Shown: piece after piece, positions 7,844 through 15,899 of the stretch
How positions within the stretch are numbered: the first letter of the stretch is position 1
How the letters are laid out: the number at the start of each line of letters is the position of its first letter
Source of the DNA: Bacillus sp. EB01
GTDB lineage: Bacteria; Bacillota; Bacilli; Bacillales; Cytobacillaceae
DNA: 64,000 nucleotides
Assembly (NCBI RefSeq): GCF_000613125.1
Contig: NZ_HG964497.1
Location: 4,427,127 to 4,491,126 of the forward strand
Reading direction: 5' to 3'
The notes under the pieces: model-generated
Databases searched by the model: none
The model's input: the letters and a program-made list of their open reading frames with translations, nothing else
Told to the model about the DNA's origin: nothing
Translations under genes and position numbers: made by a program

Positions 7844-8053
7844 ATGTATAAAAAAATTTGTACGGAGTGCGAGAAGCCGTCTTACAGCAGCTGTGATTCT
7901 GGGACATGGCTTTGCCCGGTTTGTGGTGCTGATATAACAAAGGTAAGTTTGCATGCGCCTGAGAGCCAGCGCGGGCAGAACCAGGTTGAACTGTTGTCTG
8001 GACAGTACATAAAGCAACAAGGTAATCAGAAACTATATCATGAGCTAGTTTAA
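7844..8053 (+). CDS. Small zinc-ribbon protein, 69 aa
   Basis: No named family recognised. The N-terminal half holds CTEC and CPVC pairs separated by about 17 residues, a probable zinc ribbon; the C-terminal half is polar. AAGGGGAGCGGAGAGGG precedes the ATG. It stands alone between two terminators. Role unknown; such small ribbon proteins often bind nucleic acid or a protein partner. Confidence 0.6.
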   Translation: MYKKICTECEKPSYSSCDSGTWLCPVCGADITKVSLHAPESQRGQNQVELLSGQYIKQQGNQKLYHELV

Positions 8054-8140
8054 TCCACTGATCACCTGAATTTTTTCAATAAATCTGCGCATAATCAGAC
8101 ACATTTCGAGCAGTCATTACGGTATACTATACTCAAACGG

Positions 8141-8416
8141 GTGAAAAAGAGGATTGATACTATTTTAATAGTGAAAAGCCTGGAGTTCACAAATGCAGTG
8201 GGATTGAAGGTTAAAATTGTGGAGATTCCTGTATTGGAGGAAGATAATCCGAATCATTTCATGATCCGATTCAGTTTGCAGACATTTATGATGAGCCTAA
8301 ATGAAGAACAGCAGCCGAAACCTTGCTATTCCTTCAGGGATTATTTGAAACGGACCTTGAGATGGCCTGATTATGAGCAGCTTTACTCGTCTACTACATT
8401 AAAAAATAATGCATGA
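8141..8416 (+). CDS. Hypothetical protein, 91 aa
   Basis: Not recognised. The frame is open with plausible codon use (HFMIRFSLQTFMMSLNEE..., SFRDYLKRTLRWPDYEQLY). The start is uncertain: GTG 8141 has only weak ribosome-site similarity, and two overlapping TATACT boxes at about 8124-8134 would put the transcript start almost on it. A later GTG at 8171 is possible. A terminator follows. Confidence 0.45.
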   Translation: MKKRIDTILIVKSLEFTNAVGLKVKIVEIPVLEEDNPNHFMIRFSLQTFMMSLNEEQQPKPCYSFRDYLKRTLRWPDYEQLYSSTTLKNNA

Positions 8417-8423
8417 CTAGCAT

Positions 8424-8449
8424 GGGTGCCGAAAATCGGCATCCTTTTT
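8424..8449 (+). terminator. Terminator before degV
   Basis: GGGTGCCGA and TCGGCATCC form a stem around AAA, followed by TTTTT. Confidence 0.8.
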
Positions 8450-8451
8450 CG

Positions 8452-8481
8452 TTGGTATCCATGGTTTTTAATAGGTATAAT
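8452..8481 (+). promoter_or_regulatory. SigA-type promoter of degV
   Basis: TTGGTA (8452-8457), an 18-base spacer and TATAAT (8476-8481) lie 36 bases before the degV start. Confidence 0.55.
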
Positions 8482-8517
8482 AAGTACTAAGTGTAAATTA
8501 GCAGGGAAGTGAATGTA

Positions 8518-9360
8518 ATGGCAAAGATTAAGATAGTTACTGATTCGACACATGATATGCCTAAAGAAATAATTGACCAGTATGGAATTGAAGTGGTTCC
8601 GCTAACAATATCTGTTGCGGGAAAAACGTATACCGATGGCGTGGATATCCATCCGGAAGAATTTTTGGCAAGAATGAAACAATCTCCGGAACTTCCGAAA
8701 AGCTCGCAGCCTTCCGCTGGTGCTTTTCTAGAGGTGTATGACCGTCTTGGAGCAGAAGGTTACGACATTCTGTCCATCCATATGACAGGGAAAATGAGTG
8801 GGACTGTCCGCTCTGCTGAAAGTGCTGCCGGGATGACAAAATATAACGTGACCGTTGTTGACTCGAAATTCATTTCAAAAGCTCTCGGTTTTCAGGTTAA
8901 GGAAGCAGCAATTATGGCCGCTAACGGAAAATCAATGGAAGAAATCCTCGCTCGGCTTGAGTCCATGAGTGAAAATACACGTCTTTACATAATGGTTGAT
9001 ACGCTTGAAAACCTGGTGAAGGGCGGCAGGATCGGAAAAGGCAGGGCATTCCTTGGCTCACTTTTGAACATTAAACCGATTGCCTCTCTTGAAGGAGCCG
9101 AATACAACCCGGTTGCCAAGGTGCGCAGCTACACACAGGTTGTTAAGTTCTTGGCAAAACAATTTGCTGAAGATGTAAAAGGCAAGTCGATAAAGAGCGT
9201 AGGAATCGCACATGCCGGAGCGGAAGAACTTGCAGGAAAAGTCGCAGACAGCATCCGTGAAGCAACAGGCTTCGATAGGGTTGAAATTGACTATACGAAT
9301 TCGACAGTCAGCACCCATACAGGCCCAGGCGCGTTTGCGCTTATGTACCACTTTGAATAA
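8518..9360 (+). CDS. degV: DegV family fatty-acid-binding protein
   Basis: DegV/FakB proteins bind a fatty acid and present it to the kinase FakA for use in phospholipid synthesis. The 280-residue length is typical. Landmarks: IVTDSTHDMP at the N-terminus, VPLTISV, SSQPSAGAF, SIHMTGKMSGT (fatty-acid-carboxyl-binding region) and KGGRIGKGRAFLGSLLNIKPI. I choose ATG 8518 because GGGAAG lies eight bases upstream; a GTG nine bases earlier overlaps that site. Single gene between terminators. Confidence 0.92.
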   Translation: MAKIKIVTDSTHDMPKEIIDQYGIEVVPLTISVAGKTYTDGVDIHPEEFLARMKQSPELPKSSQPSAGAFLEVYDRLGAEGYDILSIHMTGKMSGTVRSAESAAGMTKYNVTVVDSKFISKALGFQVKEAAIMAANGKSMEEILARLESMSENTRLYIMVDTLENLVKGGRIGKGRAFLGSLLNIKPIASLEGAEYNPVAKVRSYTQVVKFLAKQFAEDVKGKSIKSVGIAHAGAEELAGKVADSIREATGFDRVEIDYTNSTVSTHTGPGAFALMYHFE

Positions 9361-9368
9361 AAAGATTT

Positions 9369-9399
9369 GGCTGGGACAATAGGTTCCGGCCTTTTTTGA
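9369..9399 (+). terminator. Terminator of degV
   Basis: GGCTGGGAC pairs with GTTCCGGCC and is followed by TTTTTT. Confidence 0.75.
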
Positions 9400-9463
9400 T
9401 CAACAAAACGAAATCCTTTCCACTTTTGAAAACGTTTGATAAGATAGGGACGACTATAGAGAT

Positions 9464-10057
9464 ATGACGGCGGTGAAGACGGTGAAAACAAAAGTAGTTT
9501 TACTGATAATGGCAGTTTGCGCGATGCTGCTTTCAGCCTGCAACAAAGAATTGGAAGGTGCGGAAAACTGGCCGCTTAAAGAATTTACCTTCACAAATCA
9601 GGAAAATAAACAGTTTGGCACAAAGGACCTTGAGGGCAAAGTGTGGATGGCTAGCTTCATCTTTACAAACTGTGATACGGTCTGCCCGCCGATGACGGCT
9701 AACATGAGTGAGATTCAAAAAATGGCTAAGGATGAGGGAATTGAGAATATCCAGTTCGTTTCCTTTAGTGTCGACCCTGAGAACGATACACCTGAAGCTC
9801 TCAAGGAATACGGCCAAAAGTTTAATGTTGATTTGAAGAACTGGAACTTTCTAACTGGCTATGAACAGGAAGAAATAGAAGAGTTCGCCTTGAAAAACTT
9901 CCAGACTCTTGTCAAAAAACCCGAGACTGATGACCAGGTAATCCATGGAACTTCGTTTTATTTGGTTGGCCAGGACGGAAACGTTAAGAAATACTACCCT
10001 GGTGTCTCTGACGTACCGAGAGACCAAATTATTGAAGACATCAAAGCTTTGCAATAA
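9464..10057 (+). CDS. SCO1/SenC family lipoprotein (YpmQ-like)
   Basis: Copper chaperone or thiol reductase for CuA assembly of cytochrome c oxidase, held on the outer face of the membrane. A lipobox (LLSAC) follows a hydrophobic signal, and the copper site is complete: CDTVCPP plus the distant histidine in VIHGTSFYLVG. About 197 residues, the Sco length. The start could be ATG 9464 or GTG 9482; the latter has a GGTGA ribosome site and gives a cleaner signal peptide. Upstream of the ypmR- and ypmS-like genes, the B. subtilis order. Confidence 0.93.
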   Translation: MTAVKTVKTKVVLLIMAVCAMLLSACNKELEGAENWPLKEFTFTNQENKQFGTKDLEGKVWMASFIFTNCDTVCPPMTANMSEIQKMAKDEGIENIQFVSFSVDPENDTPEALKEYGQKFNVDLKNWNFLTGYEQEEIEEFALKNFQTLVKKPETDDQVIHGTSFYLVGQDGNVKKYYPGVSDVPRDQIIEDIKALQ

Positions 10058-10081
10058 AGCCCTCAATTGGGCTTTTTTTGT
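10056..10081 (+). terminator. Terminator of sco gene
   Basis: AAAGCCC and GGGCTTT around TCAATT, followed by TTTTG. Confidence 0.85.
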
Positions 10082-10126
10082 TAATGTCGTTTTGAAGCGG
10101 ACAAGGACCAAAAAGGGAGTTGGACT

Positions 10127-10334
10127 TTTATTGAAGACTGTACCCAAGTTTTCCTGGTTCATAGAGTAGCCAATAAGCTCTATTGACGACTGTACCAAGG
10201 TTTCCCTGGTTCATAGGGTCGTCAAGGAGCTCCATTGACGACCGGACACCAATTTTTCTAACTCACAGGGTCGACAAGAAGCTCTATTGACGACCGTACA
10301 CCACTTTCCCTGGCTCGCAGGGTCGCCAATAAAC
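10127..10334. repeat. 52-bp palindromic tandem repeat, family A, locus 1 (4 units)
   Basis: Four consecutive units of exactly 52 bp start at 10127, 10179, 10231 and 10283. Each begins close to TCTATTGACGACYGTACC and ends close to AGGGTCGTCAATAAGC. TTGACGAC and GTCGTCAA are complementary within a unit (hairpin with about 27 bases between) and also across the unit border (loop of 9). Units 2 and 4 are the best conserved. A second locus of the same family is at 47191-47346. No reading frame is supported here. Confidence 0.9.
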
Positions 10335-10489
10335 TATACTTCAAGTATTTCATGTACCGCCCAACATATCTTTGATGAGCCAAACCTAGGATACAATGAA
10401 AAACCAATATTATTCAGGCTTGTCCCGGTGCTTTTCAGGCATTCCAGCTGCCGAGCAATGATATAATAAGAAAAAAACGTGAAGGGAAG

Positions 10490-11299
10490 GTGAAGCGTGT
10501 GTGGAAGAAGATTGGGTGCATTTTGGCAGCAAGCCTTATATTGGCATCGTGCGAGGGTAACACTGAGTGGCAAAGCCATAGTGCAAGGGAAACCCTACTT
10601 GAAGCGGAACGTACGATTCCTGAAGATTTTATCCCACGCACGTTTTCCGTTGCCGCTATTGGTGATTCACTCACCCAGGGTGTTGGGGACAGCACGGATA
10701 GTGGCGGTTATCTCCCATACCTGGATGAACTGCTTGAACAGGAAAAAGGAGTCAAGAAAGCGAATTTTATAAACCTTGGTGTCCGCGGAACGAGGAGCGA
10801 TCAACTCCTGGAGAAACTTGATACTTCTAAGATGAGGAATGCCATCGAGGATTCCGATATTGTTCTCGTTACGATTGGCGGTAATGACATGATGAAAATC
10901 GCACGGGAGAACATTCTTAATCTGCAATATGAAGTATTTGAAGAAGAAATGGTTTCCTATACCGAACGAGTGAATCAAATTTTTAAAAAAATCAGGTCGG
11001 AAAATCCAGAAGCGGCCATCATACTGATAGGGTTATATAATCCGTTCGGGAAATGGTTTACTGAGGTAGATGAATTGAATCAAATTGTCGATGATTGGAA
11101 TGAAGCCGGAAGATCGGTTGCCTCACATTACTCCGAGTCCTACTTCGTTGAGATTGGCGATTTGTTCGTGGATACAGACGTGAACCTCTTGTTTGATGAC
11201 CAGTTTCATCCGAACGATAAGGGGTATGAATTAATTGCAGAGCGTGTTTATGAAACGCTTGGAGAAGAAGCGCTGCCTGTTCTGGCCGGAAAGGACTAG
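10490..11299 (+). CDS. SGNH/GDSL-type lipase-esterase lipoprotein (YpmR-like)
   Basis: Secreted esterase-like enzyme tethered by lipid. The signal peptide ends at the lipobox LILASC. SGNH blocks are clear: AIGDSLTQGVG (nucleophile Ser), the Gly block in NLGVRGTRSDQLL, GGNDMM (Asn) and FHPNDKGYE (Asp/His). The start is GTG 10490 or, with better spacing from GGAAGG, GTG 10499. A TGATATAAT extended -10 lies at about 10459-10467. It is followed after 26 bases by the ypmS-like gene. Confidence 0.9.
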   Translation: MKRVWKKIGCILAASLILASCEGNTEWQSHSARETLLEAERTIPEDFIPRTFSVAAIGDSLTQGVGDSTDSGGYLPYLDELLEQEKGVKKANFINLGVRGTRSDQLLEKLDTSKMRNAIEDSDIVLVTIGGNDMMKIARENILNLQYEVFEEEMVSYTERVNQIFKKIRSENPEAAIILIGLYNPFGKWFTEVDELNQIVDDWNEAGRSVASHYSESYFVEIGDLFVDTDVNLLFDDQFHPNDKGYELIAERVYETLGEEALPVLAGKD

Positions 11300-11325
11300 A
11301 CTGCAGCTGATGAGGGGAATCATGA

Positions 11326-11910
11326 ATGAAAAATAGGTGGAAAACCGCCTTCTTTGTTTTGTTTGGCTTGGTTGTAATTGTATTTGCTGCATTGATTATT
11401 ATGGCAATCCTGCCAGGGGAAAAGTCTGAAGCAGAACCGGCGAAAAATATCGATGAAGATAAACATGTTGGCTTCGCAATCCGAACGAACAGAGAAGACG
11501 TAAATAAGCTAGTTAATTATTATTTGGAAAAAGAAATAGGTTCATCTCCGATTGACTACCGTGTACAGGTTGAAGATGACGTTGCGCTATACGGCAGCGT
11601 GCCATTTTTTAGCCAGGAGCTTGATATGAAAATGGCTTTTGAGCCCGAGGCGCTTGAAAACGGCGACCTGCTGCTCAAGCAAACCAATCTTCAGGTGGGG
11701 AGATTGCCACTTCCGGTTCCATACGTGCTTGATTTTATTAGGAAAAATTACAAGCTTCCGGCTGGAGTTGAAATCCTCCCGAATGAGGAAGTTATTTATG
11801 TACACATGCAGGAACTCAAATTGAAAAGCGATGCAAAGCTTAAGGCCAATACCTTTGATTTAAAAAATGATGATATATCCTTTACATTGCTTGTTCCCGT
11901 AAAAGAATGA
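11326..11910 (+). CDS. ypmS: YpmS family (DUF2140) membrane-anchored protein
   Basis: Function unknown. One N-terminal membrane helix (about residues 8-30) and an extracytoplasmic domain with HVGFAIRTNREDVNKLVNYYL near its start and NFxL-like LPVPYVLDFIRKNYKLP in the middle. Length 194 fits YpmS. It follows the YpmR-like esterase as in B. subtilis, so the two probably act together at the cell surface. GAGGGGAAT precedes the ATG. Confidence 0.88.
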   Translation: MKNRWKTAFFVLFGLVVIVFAALIIMAILPGEKSEAEPAKNIDEDKHVGFAIRTNREDVNKLVNYYLEKEIGSSPIDYRVQVEDDVALYGSVPFFSQELDMKMAFEPEALENGDLLLKQTNLQVGRLPLPVPYVLDFIRKNYKLPAGVEILPNEEVIYVHMQELKLKSDAKLKANTFDLKNDDISFTLLVPVKE

Positions 11911-11939
11911 GTGCCCGTTAGCTGGGCACTCATTTTTTA
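11907..11939 (+). terminator. Terminator of ypmS
   Basis: ATGAGTGCCC (11907-11916) pairs with GGGCACTCAT (11924-11933) and is followed by TTTTTT. Confidence 0.9.
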
Positions 11940-11973
11940 TTAGAGAGTGGACTGGAAACATATTTTTCATTAA

Positions 11974-12099
11974 TTAGGATGCTTCCCAAAAAATACAGGA
12001 CACATTTTAAAAAATACAGGACACTTTTCAAAAAATACAAGACACTTTCCAAAAAATACAGGACACATTCCAATAAATACAGGACATTTCTCAAAAAAT
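11974..12099. repeat. 21-bp tandem repeat, family C, locus 1
   Basis: ACAGGACAC-type cores start at 11995, 12016, 12037, 12058 and 12079, an exact 21-bp period; unit form AAATACAGGACACATTTT. A degenerate sixth copy fits at 11974. The family reappears on the other strand at 42525-42655. The units are not palindromic. Confidence 0.88.
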
Positions 12100-12182
12100 C
12101 TCTTCATCTTTTATTCACAATGCGATGACTGTTTCTGGCAATATCCCCTATAAAAGTTACGCACATCATGGTTTACTGCATG

Positions 12183-12779
12183 TTAATAAGGTATAAAAAC
12201 TGCTTCCGAAGCACTCTCTCCCTGAGCGATACATACCAAATAAGCTTGATTCTTCTCAAAAACAGCGTCATGCATTGGCAGGATAATCGTTTTTGTTCCT
12301 GCCATTCTTGCTTCAAGATTATAGTACGCCGGTGTAAGAGCAAGGACATCCGATACTCCACAATATTGGAGGGAGGGGAAGACAACATCGCCTTTATGGA
12401 CGGAAATGTCGAGTTCCTGGTGAGAAGAGGCCAGGTGAATGAACCTGGCTGCTGCCTCGCCTCTTGGCACATGGTCATACAAAGCGCATGCAATTACGTC
12501 TGCCTTGCCATGAAGACCAGTTACAGCGATAAAATAATTCCGCTCCTTTTCGATAAAAAATTGGGCAGAACCGATCCACTTATCTCCATGATACACATCG
12601 ATTTGGCACTCCCCCTCTGGCAGGGCAAATTTTAGGCTGTGCTCTTTATAATGAAATTCTTCTAGGATTGGTAACCCGTTTATTAGAATACAAATTTCTC
12701 CTACCAGTGCGCTGCCGTTAAAAAAGGTCCCATAACCTCGTCCGGGAAGATTACTTTGATAAAAATAATCTTGTTTCAA
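12183..12779 (-). CDS. DUF4397 domain protein
   Basis: Function unknown; DUF4397 domains are beta-sandwich modules, often at the cell surface. The C-terminal half (about 112-196, ARFIHLASSHQELDISVHKG...) matches the DUF4397 pattern, and the N-terminal half (GEICILINGLPILEEF...LPEGECQIDVY) looks like a second diverged copy. No signal peptide is visible, so the location is unclear. The start is TTG 12779 with AGGAGG seven bases upstream. Single minus-strand gene. Confidence 0.8.
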   Translation of the reverse strand: MKQDYFYQSNLPGRGYGTFFNGSALVGEICILINGLPILEEFHYKEHSLKFALPEGECQIDVYHGDKWIGSAQFFIEKERNYFIAVTGLHGKADVIACALYDHVPRGEAAARFIHLASSHQELDISVHKGDVVFPSLQYCGVSDVLALTPAYYNLEARMAGTKTIILPMHDAVFEKNQAYLVCIAQGESASEAVFIPY

Positions 12780-12823
12780 GCCGCTTCCTCCTATTGGAAA
12801 ATTGGAAACATATTAATTAATTG

Positions 12824-12852
12824 TTTACTTTTTTCTGAAATATGCATATACT
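12824..12852 (+). promoter_or_regulatory. Promoter of the rsgA2 leader
   Basis: TTTACT (12824-12829), exactly 17 bases, then TATACT (12847-12852). Transcription would start at about 12859, giving a leader of about 180 bases before the GTPase gene. Confidence 0.65.
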
Positions 12853-12884
12853 AAAACTATCTTATGAGAGGCGGGTGAAGTGTT

Positions 12885-12947
12885 ATGAGTAAGTTAATTG
12901 TTTTTTCAGTTGTTGGAAACTCTAACACAGCCCGTACGGCTATTTAG
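12885..12947 (+). CDS. Candidate leader peptide, 20 codons
   Basis: ATG 12885 follows GAGAGGCGGGTGAAG and opens a 20-codon frame that ends at TAG 12945. The peptide begins MSKLIVFSVVGNSN; the hydrophobic IVFSVV stretch recalls the drug-sensing segments of erm leader peptides (IFVI, IAVV). Its codons for Asn-Thr-Ala (ACACAGCC, 12925-12932) are complementary to the loop of the downstream hairpin (GGCTGTGT, 12995-13002). It is not recognisable by homology; the case for it is the ribosome site, the promoter and the RNA layout. Confidence 0.55.
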   Translation: MSKLIVFSVVGNSNTARTAI

Positions 12948-12969
12948 GCATAAAGGGACAAATCCGTCC

Positions 12970-13036
12970 ATTTCTTCCTGAATATTAGACCGCTGGCTGT
13001 GTATGCCAGTGGTCTATTTATATTTCAGGAGGAAAG
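12970..13036 (+). promoter_or_regulatory. Hairpin masking the rsgA2 ribosome-binding site
   Basis: AGACCGCTGG (12987-12996) pairs with CCAGTGGTCT (13006-13015) around a 9-base loop. Outside it, TTTCTTCCTGAA (12971-12982) pairs with TTCAGGAGGAAA, which contains the AGGAGG of rsgA2 (13027-13032), with one G-U pair. Together they form one long stem that hides the ribosome site. Opening it by a stalled leader ribosome would be translation attenuation. Confidence 0.6.
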
Positions 13037-13040
13037 TAAT

Positions 13041-14099
13041 TTGAACTTACTAACTATTGGATTGAAAAAAGATATTCAACAAGCATCTAAGGAATTTTCA
13101 AAAAGTGATTGTGTACTCGGCAGGGTTGCCCTGGAGCATAAGCATATGTATCGCGTGTGGACGGAGGAAGGCGAACTGCTTTGCGAAGTTTCTGGGAAAA
13201 TGGCTTTCGAAGCATCAAGCAGGGAAGACTTCCCGGCAGTCGGAGACTGGGTAATGGTTGCTGCGAGAAGTAATGAAGGAACGGGAACAATTCATGGAGT
13301 ACTGCCTCGATTCAGCAAGTTTTCGCGGAAATCTGCTGGTAAGACAGCGGAGGAGCAAATTGTCGCTGCGAACGTGGATGTGGTGTTCCTGGTCAACAGC
13401 TTGAACGATGACCTTAACTTACGAAGGATTGAACGCTATTTGCTTCTCGCCTGGGAAAGCGGCGCGAAACCGGTGATTGTGTTGAGCAAGGCTGATTTAA
13501 GTGAAGATATTGAAGCAAAGGTAGCAGAAGTCGAATCCATTGCGTACGGGGTTCCGGTTATTCCGGTCAGTGCGGAGATGAACGAAGGCTTGGAAAAGCT
13601 GCTGCCATTCCTTTCACCTGGGAAAACTGTGGCATTGTTGGGCTCATCAGGTGTTGGAAAGTCGACTCTTACGAACAAACTGCTTGGTGAGGAAAAGCAA
13701 GCCGTCAAGGATATCCGCGAAGCAGATGACAAAGGCCGCCATACGACGACCCACCGGGAATTGATCTTGTTGCCGAATGGAGCCGTGTTGATTGACACTC
13801 CGGGAATGAGGGAGCTTCAGCTTTGGGAAAGCCATGATGGACTTTCCGAGGCATTTTCAGATATCGAAGAAACTGCTGAGGCTTGCAAATTCCGTGATTG
13901 CCGTCATATTGATGAGCCGGGGTGCGCGGTCCAAGAAGCAATTGCGAATGGCTTACTGCCTGCTGAACGGCTTGCCAGCTTCAATAAGCTGCAAAAAGAG
14001 CTTGCCTACATCGAGCGAAAAGCAGATAAACGGGCACAGGCTGAAGACAAGAAACACTGGAAAACCATTACTAAACAAGTAAAACATAAAAAACGGTAA
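13041..14099 (+). CDS. rsgA: Ribosome-dependent GTPase RsgA, second paralogue type
   Basis: Circularly permuted GTPase that checks late 30S subunit assembly. N-terminal OB-fold region (about 30-95), then the permuted G motifs: LSKADL (G4), VSAEMNEGLEKLL (G5), GSSGVGKSTL (P-loop, G1) and DTPGMREL (G3). The C-terminal zinc finger CKFRDCRHIDEPGC is complete. 352 residues from TTG 13041, chosen because AGGAGG is eight bases upstream. The usual housekeeping copy lies in the prpC-prkC cluster in Bacillus; this solitary gene behind a regulatory leader looks like the extra copy often called RsgA 2. A terminator follows. Confidence 0.9.
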   Translation: MNLLTIGLKKDIQQASKEFSKSDCVLGRVALEHKHMYRVWTEEGELLCEVSGKMAFEASSREDFPAVGDWVMVAARSNEGTGTIHGVLPRFSKFSRKSAGKTAEEQIVAANVDVVFLVNSLNDDLNLRRIERYLLLAWESGAKPVIVLSKADLSEDIEAKVAEVESIAYGVPVIPVSAEMNEGLEKLLPFLSPGKTVALLGSSGVGKSTLTNKLLGEEKQAVKDIREADDKGRHTTTHRELILLPNGAVLIDTPGMRELQLWESHDGLSEAFSDIEETAEACKFRDCRHIDEPGCAVQEAIANGLLPAERLASFNKLQKELAYIERKADKRAQAEDKKHWKTITKQVKHKKR

Positions 14100-14102
14100 A
14101 GG

Positions 14103-14131
14103 AAGGACCTGTAAAAGGGTCCTTTTTAATT
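14103..14131 (+). terminator. Terminator of rsgA2
   Basis: AAGGACC pairs with GGTCCTT and is followed by TTTAATTTT. Confidence 0.8.
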
Positions 14132-14384
14132 TTGACTCGTAAATCTTTTTGCTGGTATATCAAGGGTATTTAATCAAACTAATTTGCATCCCTTTTTAAC
14201 ACACTTACGGAATGCGAAATGAAGTGAGAAAAAAATAACTAGGTTTTTGGATAAATATGTTAAAATCTAAGAGTGCTTATTCACCTATTGGAGGTTTTAT
14301 CAGAATTTAAATATATTAAATCATTAACGAGTGGGGTAGTATTCTTTCAAAATAGAAAACGTTTAATGGATTGAGGTGGGGAAA

Positions 14385-15083
14385 ATGAAATTGAAAAAAA
14401 TATTTTTGATTGTTGGTGTTGTAATGGTAGTGGCGCTACCATTGTTTTCTATGTTTTTTAGGGACGGTCTGATTTTGGATATGGCAGGTATTCATCTTAC
14501 TAATCCCTTTTCAGAAAAAGTAACAGTGAAGGAAAATTATATAAGGGTTGATAAGAATCAGAATAATGTGGCTGATCCACTAGACATAGTGAATGCTGCA
14601 AGGAAGGAAGTGGAGAATCGAACACAATACAAGAGTGCTTATTATGAAGGCGGATATCCACCAGATAGCGAAGGTGTATGCACGGATGTTATTTGGAGAG
14701 GATTGGCCGGAGCTGGTATAAATTTGAAAGAATTAATGGATCAGGATATTCATGATCATCCATCTTTATATCCCCGTGTAGAGGGAAATCCTGATCCTCA
14801 TATTGATTTCAGGCGGGTTCCTAATCAGTATGTCTTTTTTCAACGTTTCGCCGAATCTCTGACGACTGAATTAATTCCAGGCGATCCAGATAATTTAGCC
14901 GAGTGGCAGCCAGGGGATATTGTGATTTATTTGGAGGGTACAGACCACGCAGGCATCATTTCTGATAAACGGACAAAAGATGGAATACCTTATTTAATTC
15001 ATAACGCCCCTCCCTTTGCATCAGAAATTAAACTAACCTCTTATAAACAAACCATTGTGGGTCATTATAGATGGAGTTACTGA
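14385..15083 (+). CDS. DUF1287 family secreted protein
   Basis: Function unknown; the family has a cysteine-peptidase-like (NlpC/P60-related) layout. N-terminal membrane anchor or signal (about 5-25), then the conserved blocks GVCTDVIWRGLAGAGINLKEL (candidate catalytic Cys), HIDFRRVPNQYVFF and WQPGDIVIYL..DHAGIISD (candidate His), ending in HNA..VGHYRW. About 232 residues. I choose ATG 14385 (GAGGTGGGG just upstream); a GTG nine bases earlier is possible. Single gene with no operon partner. Confidence 0.85.
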   Translation: MKLKKIFLIVGVVMVVALPLFSMFFRDGLILDMAGIHLTNPFSEKVTVKENYIRVDKNQNNVADPLDIVNAARKEVENRTQYKSAYYEGGYPPDSEGVCTDVIWRGLAGAGINLKELMDQDIHDHPSLYPRVEGNPDPHIDFRRVPNQYVFFQRFAESLTTELIPGDPDNLAEWQPGDIVIYLEGTDHAGIISDKRTKDGIPYLIHNAPPFASEIKLTSYKQTIVGHYRWSY

Positions 15084-15371
15084 TTTTTTTATAAAAACGT
15101 CAAGTAAAAAGGAAAGACACTATTAATTCGAATTTTGTGCTTTAAAAATTATACTCATTTATTTTTTTACTAGTGATCACTTGGAATTTAGTTGTTTTTA
15201 CTTGTAATGAGCAATCTTCCTTATAACTATCCTATTGGTTCCTACTCGTAAACCAAAGCATTTCATTTTCTAACCCAACAATATTCAAATATAATTAACT
15301 CGCATTGTTATTCCGAGCCCGTAACGGGAATAGGTAAACAGAGGTTATTTTTTAAGAAGGGAAGAATGCAC

Positions 15372-15872
15372 ATGTTTAAAAACTTATTTGGTAAAAAAGA
15401 AAAAGAAGTTGTGACTGAAGTCGAGCTTGCGTCGCCGCTAACTGGAACGGCGACAATGCTGGAAAACGTAGACGACCCTGTTTTTTCACAAAAGATGATG
15501 GGTGACGGGCTTGCGGTCATGCCTACTGAAGGGCTTGTAGTGGCACCTGCAGACGGTGAAATCGTCCAGGTGTTTCCAACAGGCCATGCTGTCGGAATCA
15601 AGGTGGTAAATGATGCTGAAATCCTGATTCATATCGGCCTTGAGACGGTTGCAATGAAAGGTGAAGGATTTACTGCCCATGTTCGTGAAGGTGACAAGGT
15701 GAAAAAGGGAGACAAGCTTGTCAGCTTCGATATGGCGCTAGTGACAGAGCGTGCCAAAAGCACAGTCACACCACTAATCATTACAAACACTGACGCGATG
15801 ATTATTGAGCAGCTCGCATCCGGTGAGGTAGAAGCCGGCGTAACTCCTTTCCTCAGAGTTTCTGCAAAATAA
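15372..15872 (+). CDS. crr: PTS glucose-type enzyme IIA (EIIA-Glc)
   Basis: Phosphocarrier of the phosphotransferase system that passes phosphate from HPr to an EIIB domain. Stand-alone IIA of 166 residues: SPLTGTATMLENVDDPVFSQKMMGDG, TGHAVGIK (first active-site His) and ILIHIGLETV (phosphorylated His), then KKGD and the TPLIITN segment. ATG 15372 is preferred (GGGAAG seven bases upstream) over an in-frame ATG two codons earlier. No EIIBC gene is nearby, so it must serve permeases elsewhere; B. subtilis YpqE is the likely counterpart. Confidence 0.92.
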   Translation: MFKNLFGKKEKEVVTEVELASPLTGTATMLENVDDPVFSQKMMGDGLAVMPTEGLVVAPADGEIVQVFPTGHAVGIKVVNDAEILIHIGLETVAMKGEGFTAHVREGDKVKKGDKLVSFDMALVTERAKSTVTPLIITNTDAMIIEQLASGEVEAGVTPFLRVSAK

Positions 15873-15873
15873 G

Positions 15874-15899
15874 TAAAACCGCCCATTGAGGCGGTTTTA
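15874..15899. terminator. Bidirectional terminator between crr and DUF502 gene
   Basis: TAAAACCGCC and GGCGGTTTTA, 10 bp, around a 6-base loop; it overlaps the last codon of the minus-strand gene. Confidence 0.9.

Noticed and set aside
10127-10334. CRISPR array (palindromic repeats with about 20-base centres)
   Set aside because: The centres are similar between units rather than unique spacers, there are only three or four units, and no cas genes are in the window.
12168-12635. 155-codon plus-strand frame opposite the DUF4397 gene
   Set aside because: The minus-strand gene has a strong ribosome site and a known domain; the plus frame has neither.
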